Below are positions 6,280 to 11,189 of a DNA stretch of 11,189 bases, piece by piece; position 1 is the first letter of the stretch, and the number at the start of each line of letters is the position of its first letter. Both the position numbers and the translations under genes were made by a program. The stretch is taken from assembly GCA_019409045.1 (NCBI GenBank), contig DXVG01000031.1, positions 1 to 11,189 on the forward strand, written 5' to 3'. The notes under the pieces were generated by a model. It had not been told where the DNA came from. It saw only the letters and a program-made list of their open reading frames with translations, and searched no databases. Source of the stretch: Clostridiales bacterium. Its GTDB lineage: Bacteria; Bacillota; Clostridia; Christensenellales; Aristaeellaceae.

Positions 6280-6339
6280 TTTTCACAAAATTCTGCGCAG
6301 CATTTTCAAATTCGGCACATCCATTTTAAGTTCAGGCAT
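6280..6339 (+). repeat. Three direct repeats with 20-bp period upstream of the transporter promoter
   Basis: In a locally AT-richer gap, AATTCTGCGCA (6289-6299), AATTCGGCACA (6309-6319) and the looser AGTTCAGGCAT (6329-6339) repeat at exactly 20-bp steps. Each follows a T-run: TTTTCACAAAATTC, TTTTCAAATTC and TTTTAAGTTC. The last copy abuts the -35 box at 6339. An imperfect 20-nt palindrome (AAAAT, CTGCGCAG, ATTTT, 6287-6306) overlaps copy 1. About two helical turns of spacing next to -35 fits an activator binding array. The repeats are visible; the role is inference. Confidence 0.5.
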
Positions 6340-6366
6340 TGACTTTGCGCCCCCAAGCGGTAAAAT
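6339..6366 (+). promoter_or_regulatory. Sigma-70-type promoter for the sugar ABC transporter
   Basis: TTGACT (6339-6344) and TAAAAT (6361-6366) are 16 nt apart. The predicted transcript start is near 6373, about 38 nt before the ATPase start codon. The spacer contains the left arm of an 11-bp inverted repeat. Confidence 0.75.
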
Positions 6367-6405
6367 GAAGGTGACAATATGGTAAAAACCATGTGCTTGG
6401 GGGCG
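6348..6405. repeat. Inverted repeat spanning promoter core and ribosome binding site
   Basis: CGCCCCCAAGC (6348-6358) and GCTTGGGGGCG (6395-6405) are perfect 11-bp complements, 47 bp centre to centre. The left arm sits between -35 and -10, and the right arm contains the GGGGGC Shine-Dalgarno of the ATPase gene. Nested between them is ATGGT AAAA ACCAT (6379-6392), extendable to 7 bp with a G-U pair. This could be a two-site operator, or an RNA stem formed only when transcription starts further upstream. Confidence 0.7.
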
Positions 6406-6410
6406 TTGCC

Positions 6411-7904
6411 ATGTCTGAATACCTGCTGGAAATGCACAACATCACCAAGATATTTCCCGGCGTCAAGGCGCTCGACGGCGTGAGCTTCAACCTGAAAAAG
6501 GGCGAGATACACGCGCTGGTGGGCGAGAACGGCGCGGGGAAATCCACATTCATCAAGGCGCTGACGGGCGTTCACCAGCCCGACGGCGGCGAGATCATAC
6601 TCGAGGGCAAGAAGGTGGTCATGAGCGACCCCATCGTCGCCCAGAAGTACGGCATCGCGGCCATCTACCAGCACGCCGCCTCCTATCCCGACCTGTCCGT
6701 CGCAGAGAACATATTCATCGGCCACGAGTTCAAGACCGGACCGTTCATCAACTGGAACAAGGCAAACCGCGAGGCAAAGCGGCTGCTCGACGCCGTGGGC
6801 GCGGACTTCAGCCCCACCGCGTCGGTCGGCTCGCTTTCGGTCGCCCAGCAGCAGCTCGTGGAGATCGCAAAGGCGCTGTCCATGAACGCCAAGATACTGA
6901 TCATGGACGAGCCCACCGCCGCGCTGTCCAAGCGCGAGAGCGAGGAGCTGTACGCCATTTCCCGCAGGCTGCGCGATCAGGGCACGGCCATCATACTCAT
7001 TTCGCACCGCTTTGAGGACATATTCGGCCTGGCCGACCGCGTGAGCGTGTTCCGCGATGCGAAGTACATAGGCACCTGGAACCTCGAGGACGTGGACGAG
7101 CAGATGCTGGTGCACCACATGGTCGGCCGCGAGATCACGCAGCTGTTTCCCAAGAAGCAGACCGAGCGCGGCCGCGAGCTTCTGCGCATAGACGGCCTGT
7201 CGCGCATGGGCTACTTCCGGGACGTGCATCTGAGCGTACACGCGGGCGAGATCGTGGGCCTGACCGGCCTCGTGGGCGCGGGGCGCACGGAGGTGGTGGA
7301 GGCGGTGTTCGGCATCACGCGCGCGGACGCGGGCGATGTGTACTTCGAAGGCGAGAAGATCACCGGCATATCCCCCGACGGGGCCATGCGCATCGGCTTG
7401 GGGCTTCTGCCCGAGGACCGGCAGAAGCAGGGGCTGCTTTTGGACTGGTCCATCAACCGCAACATCTCCCTGTCGGTGCTGCCCAAGTGCCAGAATGGCC
7501 CGGTGCTGCAAAAGAAGAAGGAATACGAGATCTCCGAGCGGCTCAAAAAGCTCCTGGCGATCAAGGCGCCGACCACGGACACGCTCACCGGCGCGCTCTC
7601 CGGCGGCAACCAGCAGAAGGTGGTCGTCGGCAAGCAGCTCGCGGCGGAGCCCAAGCTCATCATACTCGACGAGCCCACCAAGGGCGTGGACGTGGGCAGC
7701 AAGGCGGCCATTTACGAGATCATGAGCGACCTCGCCTCCAGGGGGCTGGGCATACTGATGATCTCCTCCGAGATGCCGGAGGTGATGAACATGTCCGACC
7801 GCATCTACGTCATGAGCGAGGGCAGGATATCCGCGGAGTTTGACCCCGCGGAGCTGACGCAGGACATGATCCTCAAGGCCGCCATGCCCAAGAGCAAGGC
7901 TTGA
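6411..7904 (+). CDS. Sugar ABC transporter ATP-binding protein (RbsA/RhaT type, two NBDs)
   Basis: A 497-aa double ATPase that powers a CUT2-family sugar importer from the cytoplasmic face. NBD1 has Walker A GENGAGKST (38-46), signature LSVAQQQ (142-148), Walker B ILIMDEPTA (162-170) and switch H199. NBD2 has the degenerate Walker A GLVGAGRTE (286-294, Arg in place of Lys), a good LSGGNQQK signature (396-403) and LIILDEPTKGVD (416-427). This asymmetry is normal for RbsA-like proteins, as is the length. The ATG at 6411 follows GGGGGC (6399-6404) by 6 nt and gives the usual SEYLLEMHNITKIFPGVKAL start; an in-frame GTG at 6393 is less likely. It is the first gene of a four-gene importer operon. 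The family is certain; the sugar is not determined by this subunit. Confidence 0.96.
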   Translation: MSEYLLEMHNITKIFPGVKALDGVSFNLKKGEIHALVGENGAGKSTFIKALTGVHQPDGGEIILEGKKVVMSDPIVAQKYGIAAIYQHAASYPDLSVAENIFIGHEFKTGPFINWNKANREAKRLLDAVGADFSPTASVGSLSVAQQQLVEIAKALSMNAKILIMDEPTAALSKRESEELYAISRRLRDQGTAIILISHRFEDIFGLADRVSVFRDAKYIGTWNLEDVDEQMLVHHMVGREITQLFPKKQTERGRELLRIDGLSRMGYFRDVHLSVHAGEIVGLTGLVGAGRTEVVEAVFGITRADAGDVYFEGEKITGISPDGAMRIGLGLLPEDRQKQGLLLDWSINRNISLSVLPKCQNGPVLQKKKEYEISERLKKLLAIKAPTTDTLTGALSGGNQQKVVVGKQLAAEPKLIILDEPTKGVDVGSKAAIYEIMSDLASRGLGILMISSEMPEVMNMSDRIYVMSEGRISAEFDPAELTQDMILKAAMPKSKA

Positions 7905-7919
7905 TAGGGGGCGATGGAT

Positions 7920-8933
7920 ATGCAGAAAAAGAGAGAACGCAAACCCCTGTACGCGCTTTTGATCGAGCACCGGGAGATCCCGCTGCTGGCGGTGCTGCTG
8001 CTTCTGCTGGCGCTGGTGAGCATCCGCGTTCCGGGCTACATCGCGGACAACTACATGAACGTGCTCAAGGGCGGCTCGATCAACATGGTCATGGCCGCGG
8101 GCATGCTGTGCGTGCTGCTGGTGGGCTCCATCGACATCTCCGTGACCGCCATACTGGCCTTTGCGGGCGCGCTGTGCGGCAAGCTGATGGGCATGGGCGT
8201 GATACAGTCCACGGGGCTGATGTTCCTGCTGGCCATCGGCATCGGCGCGGTCATCGGCGCGGTCAACGGCGTTTTGATGAGCTACGGCAAGGTCATCTCC
8301 ATCATCGTGACGCTCGGCACAAGCTACATCGTGCGGGCGCTGATCCCGATGGAGTGGCTGCTGGGCATGAACAAGGTGGTGCCCACCGACCTGACCGAGG
8401 GCTTCAAAAACAGCATGGTCTACTCCACCTTCCTCGGGCTTCCCTACCTTGTGTGGACGGCGATACTGGTGACGGTGCTGGTGGGCGTGTTTCTCAAGTA
8501 CACGCGCATGGGCCGCAACCTGTACGCGGTGGGCTCCAACGCGGAGGCGGCGCAGGTGCGCGGCGTGCACATCAACCGCGTCAAGGTGCTGGCGCACGTC
8601 ATCTGCGGCGCGACGGCGGGGCTTGCGGGCGTGATGTGGCTGGGGTACTACTGGGCGATCGAAAAGGGCTCCGCCACGGGCAACGAGATGTTCACCATCG
8701 CGGCGTGCGTGCTGGGCGGCGTGTCGGTCACCGGCGGCTACGGAAAGATCACAGGCGTGGTCATCGGCGCGCTGATGATCGCCGTCATCGACAGCGCCAT
8801 CCCGCAGCTGGGCATCGGAAACTCCATGATCACAGAGTTTATCAAGGGCATACTGCTGCTGCTTGCGATACTGCTCAACGTGATCTTGCAGCGCATCGCC
8901 AACAAGCGCGACCTGGCAAGGAGGGGTATCTGA
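7920..8933 (+). CDS. Sugar ABC transporter permease 1 (BPD_transp_2, RhaP/LsrC-like)
   Basis: A 337-aa integral membrane permease of the CUT2 importer family. After a basic cytoplasmic start (QKKRERKPLYALLIEHREIP) come about eight to ten hydrophobic segments. Family motifs are VGSIDISVTAILAFAG (68-83), VNGVLMSYGKVISIIVTLGT (115-134), the coupling-loop region GRNLYAVGSNAEAAQVRGV (198-216) and LGGVSVTGGYGK (265-276). HREIPLL near the start is common in the RhaP/LsrC group. ATG 7920 is preferred because GGGGG (7907-7911) is 8 nt upstream; ATG 7914 would leave only 2 nt but cannot be excluded. The gene starts 15 nt after the ATPase stop, and its TGA overlaps the next ATG by one base (TGATG). It pairs with permease 2 to form the channel. 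Confidence 0.94.
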   Translation: MQKKRERKPLYALLIEHREIPLLAVLLLLLALVSIRVPGYIADNYMNVLKGGSINMVMAAGMLCVLLVGSIDISVTAILAFAGALCGKLMGMGVIQSTGLMFLLAIGIGAVIGAVNGVLMSYGKVISIIVTLGTSYIVRALIPMEWLLGMNKVVPTDLTEGFKNSMVYSTFLGLPYLVWTAILVTVLVGVFLKYTRMGRNLYAVGSNAEAAQVRGVHINRVKVLAHVICGATAGLAGVMWLGYYWAIEKGSATGNEMFTIAACVLGGVSVTGGYGKITGVVIGALMIAVIDSAIPQLGIGNSMITEFIKGILLLLAILLNVILQRIANKRDLARRGI

Positions 8934-10009
8934 TGAAGAAGAAACGACTCGTATCCTTCTTTATGCGCTGGGAGGTATTCCTGATACTGCTGCTGGCGGT
9001 GATGTGCCTGGTGTTCAACGCGCAGGACGCCTACCGCCTCTCCGCGGGGCTTGCCAAGAAGGACGTATTCAACGTGGCAAACGTGGTGCGCTCGCTGCGG
9101 CCGTACATGCTCTACAGCTTCATGACGCTGGGCATGATGCTGATCCTGGGCATGGGCGACATGGACATCTCCGTGGGCGCGGCGGCCACGCTGAGCGTGG
9201 TGGTGCTGGGCGTGACCTACAACGGCCTGACCACCTCCGGGCTCAACGCCATGGTCTCGCTCGTGCTCTCGCTGGCGGCGTGCCTGCTGGTGGGCGGCGT
9301 GTGCGGCGCGATCAACGGCTTTCTGGTCACGCGGTTTAAGGAACTGTTCCCGATGATCATCACGCTCGCCACGCAGCTGTTCTTCCGCGGCTTTTCCTAC
9401 CTGCTCATCGGCGGGCAGACGCTCACGTTCAACGACGACACGTTTGGCCTTCTCAAGGAGCTCAACAGCCTGATCGACATGTTCGGCATTCGCGTGCCGG
9501 TGATACTGCCCATCTTCCTGGTGGTGGCGGCCGTGTTCTACTTCTGGCTGCACATGACCGGCAGCGGCCGCAAGATATTCGCCATCGGCACCAACGCCGT
9601 GGCCACGCGCTATTCCGGCGTGCGGGTGGACGCCATCAAGTTCTGGTGCTTCGTGGTGGCGGGGCTGATGAGCGCGGTGACGGGCGTGTTCTTCGTGGGC
9701 GCCACGTCCTCCTCCATCAAGGCCGACATCATGGACGGCTATCACATGTACGCCATTGCCGCGGCGATCCTGGGCGGCTTCTCCACCGACGGCGGCAAGG
9801 GCAGCGTGTTCGGCGTGGTGCTGTCGCTGCTGATCTTCGGCATCATGAAGATCGGGCTGGGCACGCTCTACGGCTTTGCCGACAGCGCGGTCAACCTCTC
9901 GGTGGGCGTGATCCTGATCCTGAGCGTGCTCGGGCCGAACATGGCCGGCAAGATACAGGACGCGCTGCGCGTGAGAAAGCGCCGCGCCGAGGCGTCCAAG
10001 GCCGCGTGA
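8933..10009 (+). CDS. Sugar ABC transporter permease 2 (BPD_transp_2, RhaQ/LsrD-like)
   Basis: A 358-aa permease, the second half of the heterodimeric channel. It starts with a basic segment (MKKKRLVSFFMRWEVFL) and shows the family motifs LGMGDMDISVGAAATLSVV (72-90), GAINGFLVTRF (125-135), the coupling loop GSGRKIFAIGTNAVATRYSG (210-229) and LGGFSTDGGKGS (280-291), with a basic C-terminus (RVRKRRAEASKAA). The loop between about residues 30 and 58 is longer than in permease 1. AAGGAGG (8918-8924) is 8 nt before the ATG, and the start overlaps the permease 1 stop by one base, so reinitiation coupling is likely. The same frame is open upstream to 7901, but that part is a shadow of permease 1. 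Confidence 0.95.
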   Translation: MKKKRLVSFFMRWEVFLILLLAVMCLVFNAQDAYRLSAGLAKKDVFNVANVVRSLRPYMLYSFMTLGMMLILGMGDMDISVGAAATLSVVVLGVTYNGLTTSGLNAMVSLVLSLAACLLVGGVCGAINGFLVTRFKELFPMIITLATQLFFRGFSYLLIGGQTLTFNDDTFGLLKELNSLIDMFGIRVPVILPIFLVVAAVFYFWLHMTGSGRKIFAIGTNAVATRYSGVRVDAIKFWCFVVAGLMSAVTGVFFVGATSSSIKADIMDGYHMYAIAAAILGGFSTDGGKGSVFGVVLSLLIFGIMKIGLGTLYGFADSAVNLSVGVILILSVLGPNMAGKIQDALRVRKRRAEASKAA

Positions 10010-10036
10010 CGGCGGCGGGTTCCCTTCGATACGGTT

Positions 10037-10051
10037 TTGCCCTATGGGCAA
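10037..10051 (+). other. Small intercistronic hairpin before the binding-protein gene
   Basis: TTGCCC (10037-10042) and GGGCAA (10046-10051) form a 6-bp stem with a 3-nt TAT loop, followed by AAAATA. It lies in the only sizeable gap (69 nt) of the operon, 27 nt before the binding-protein ATG. Intercistronic stems like this can protect or process mRNA so that the binding protein is made in excess. The hairpin is visible; the role is inference. Confidence 0.4.
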
Positions 10052-10078
10052 GAAAATAGAACAGGAGGTTCATCCAAC

Positions 10079-11113
10079 ATGAAAAAGATCCTTTCTCTGG
10101 TCCTTGTGGCGCTGGTCGTGCTGGCGCTCGCGCCCGCGTTTGCGGAGGGCGAATCCATCTACATCGGCGTGGTCTACAAGCAGTCCGGCAACGCCTACTT
10201 CCAGGCGGCCGTGACCGGCTTTGAGCAGGCGGCTGCGGAGCTGGGCTTCACCTTCGACCATGACGGCCCGGACGACGGCTCCTCCGACGGCCAGATCCGC
10301 ATCATCGAGAACTACATCACCCAGGGCGTAGACGCGCTGTGCGTGTCCGCGAACGACCCCGCCGCGCTGGTGGACGTGCTGCAGGAGGCCATGGCCGAGG
10401 GCATCGTGGTCGTGTCCTGGGACGCGCCGGTCAACCCCGAGGGCCGCACGCTGGACGTGGAGCCGGCCTCTGCCAAGTCCATCGCGCTGACGCAGCTGGA
10501 GTCCATAGCCAAGTCCATCAACTATGAGGGCCAGCTGGCCATCGTGTCGGCCATGGCGACCGCGCCGAACCAGAACCTGTGGATCAGCTTCATCGAGGAA
10601 GCGCTTGCCACCGATGAGGCCTACGCCAACATCGAGTACGTCGGCACCGTGTACGGCGACGACGAGTACACCAAGTCCTTTGACGAGACGCTGGCGCTGC
10701 TGAACCAGTATCCCGACCTGAAGGGCATCATCACGCCCACCACCGCCGGAGCGCCCGCCGTGGCCAAGTGCGTGCAGGACGAGGGCCGCGACGTGAAGGT
10801 GACCGGCCTGACACTGGCCTCCGACATGAAGGAGTACATCGACGCGGGCATCTGCGACGAGACCTTCCTGTGGAACCCGATCGAGCTGGGCTACGCGGCG
10901 GCTTACGCGGCCGTGGCGCTGGTCAATGGCGACATCACCGCCGCTGTGGGCGACACCTTTGAGGTGCCCGGCCTGGGCGAGCTGACGGTGGAGCAGAACA
11001 CCGCCGTCAACGAGGCCGGCGAACTGGTTGAGGCCGACGGCACCATCGCCTACCTCAACAAGCTCAACACCTTCAACGTGGACACCGTGAACGACTGGGT
11101 GGAGATCCTGTAA
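10079..11113 (+). CDS. Sugar ABC transporter substrate-binding protein (RhaS-like)
   Basis: A 344-aa exported periplasmic-binding-fold protein that delivers a sugar to the two permeases. The signal peptide is MKKILSLVLVALVVLALAPA plus FA, with likely cleavage after A22 (AFA/EGE) and no lipobox cysteine. The mature part has IGVVYKQSGNAYFQA (29-43), VDALCVSANDPAALVDVL (84-101), VVSWDAPVNPEGRTL (111-125), NQNLWISF (164-171), VYGDDEYTKSFDE (191-203), IITPTTAGAPAVA (217-229) and WNPIELGYAAA (265-275). These match the RhaS (rhamnose) group. Related AI-2 receptors (LsrB), as I recall them, carry Asp where this protein has Asn164 and Asn266, so AI-2 binding is less likely. AGGAGG (10063-10068) is 10 nt before the ATG, the best site in the operon. 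The fold and role are firm; the ligand is inference. Confidence 0.94.
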   Translation: MKKILSLVLVALVVLALAPAFAEGESIYIGVVYKQSGNAYFQAAVTGFEQAAAELGFTFDHDGPDDGSSDGQIRIIENYITQGVDALCVSANDPAALVDVLQEAMAEGIVVVSWDAPVNPEGRTLDVEPASAKSIALTQLESIAKSINYEGQLAIVSAMATAPNQNLWISFIEEALATDEAYANIEYVGTVYGDDEYTKSFDETLALLNQYPDLKGIITPTTAGAPAVAKCVQDEGRDVKVTGLTLASDMKEYIDAGICDETFLWNPIELGYAAAYAAVALVNGDITAAVGDTFEVPGLGELTVEQNTAVNEAGELVEADGTIAYLNKLNTFNVDTVNDWVEIL

Positions 11114-11135
11114 GAACCGCGCAGACAGGTGAAAA

Positions 11136-11165
11136 GGGCCCGCCTCCGGATTTGGAGGCGGGCCC
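11136..11165. terminator. Strong GC hairpin after the transporter operon
   Basis: GGGCCCGCCTCC (11136-11147) and GGAGGCGGGCCC (11154-11165) form a perfect 12-bp stem with a 6-nt loop, 22 nt after the binding-protein stop. There is no T-tract on the plus strand, but AAAA (11132-11135) gives UUUU on the minus strand. It is thus a better intrinsic terminator for a minus-strand gene arriving from the right, and may act as a 3' stabilising stem for the operon. Confidence 0.65.
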
Positions 11166-11189
11166 TCAGAGCGCTGACAAAGCCCCCAA

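Noticed and set aside
6306..8597. 763-codon open frame on the minus strand, opposite the transporter genes
   Set aside because: It is antisense to clear ABC ATPase and permease genes, has a His/Ala/Arg/Gln-rich composition with no family likeness, and is expected where GC-rich codons leave the opposite frame free of stops.
7901..10009. 702-codon plus-strand frame that includes permease 2
   Set aside because: Only the part from 8933 has permease motifs and a ribosome site. The first 344 codons are an out-of-frame reading of permease 1 with Arg/Gly/His-rich sequence.
8738..10051. 437-codon minus-strand frame opposite permease 2
   Set aside because: It is antisense to a well-supported permease, rich in His/Gln/Arg/Ala, and has no recognisable domain.
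11181..11189. GCCCCCAA at the window end resembling the transporter inverted-repeat arm
   Set aside because: The shared stretch is only 8 nt in GC-rich DNA, and a similar TTGGGGGC occurs inside a coding region near 4626; the window ends before more can be seen.
1..11189. Mobile element, CRISPR array, tRNA/rRNA or defence system
   Set aside because: No transposase or recombinase motifs, terminal repeats, regularly spaced repeats, tRNA-like folds or known defence domains were seen; the genes look like ordinary chromosomal metabolism and transport.

Overview
The window is a GC-rich (roughly 63-65 % by eye) stretch of ordinary chromosomal DNA, most likely from an anaerobic high-GC Firmicute (Clostridia, perhaps a Christensenellales or Ruminococcaceae relative). 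The reasons are Shine-Dalgarno-led genes, a Crp/Fnr regulator of clostridial type, a DUF2812 protein, AzlC/AzlD, and an RbsA-type sugar importer. No rRNA, tRNA, CRISPR array, transposase or phage gene was recognised.

Layout: (1) 2-493, the 3' part of pyrH (UMP kinase), cut by the window edge. (2) 575-2813, a tight plus-strand cassette: a Crp/Fnr regulator, an unrecognised 153-aa protein, a Nudix hydrolase and a GNAT acetyltransferase, with overlaps or a 4-nt gap between them. It ends at a strong bidirectional terminator (2819-2864). (3) 2864-5094, a minus-strand pair: a membrane-anchored HExxH...E metallopeptidase-like protein followed by a DUF2812 membrane protein. Neither has a usable ATG/GTG/TTG. 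Each has a good Shine-Dalgarno ending 6-8 nt before an isoleucine codon (ATT and ATA), which is the most plausible start. (4) 5149-5240, two divergent sigma-70-type promoters, one for the minus pair and one for azlCD. (5) 5264-6267, azlC-azlD, a predicted branched-chain amino acid exporter with an ATGA overlap. (6) 6268-6410, a dense regulatory region upstream of the sugar transporter: a 20-bp-period direct repeat, a promoter, and an 11-bp perfect inverted repeat with one arm inside the promoter spacer and the other covering the ribosome binding site of the next gene. (7) 6411-11113, a complete sugar ABC importer (ATPase, permease, permease, binding protein). Its binding protein looks RhaS-like (rhamnose type), although the gene order matches lsrACDB. 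A GC-rich hairpin follows at 11136-11165.

How the genes work together: the importer operon is self-contained. The binding protein captures a sugar, two BPD_transp_2 permeases form the channel, and the double-NBD ATPase drives import. No sugar-catabolic gene is in view, so the substrate is inferred from the binding protein only. The Crp-led cassette looks like one transcription unit with coupled translation. The two findings I rate highest are the promoter-embedded inverted repeat, which could hide the transporter ribosome binding site only in readthrough transcripts, and the tandem isoleucine start codons.
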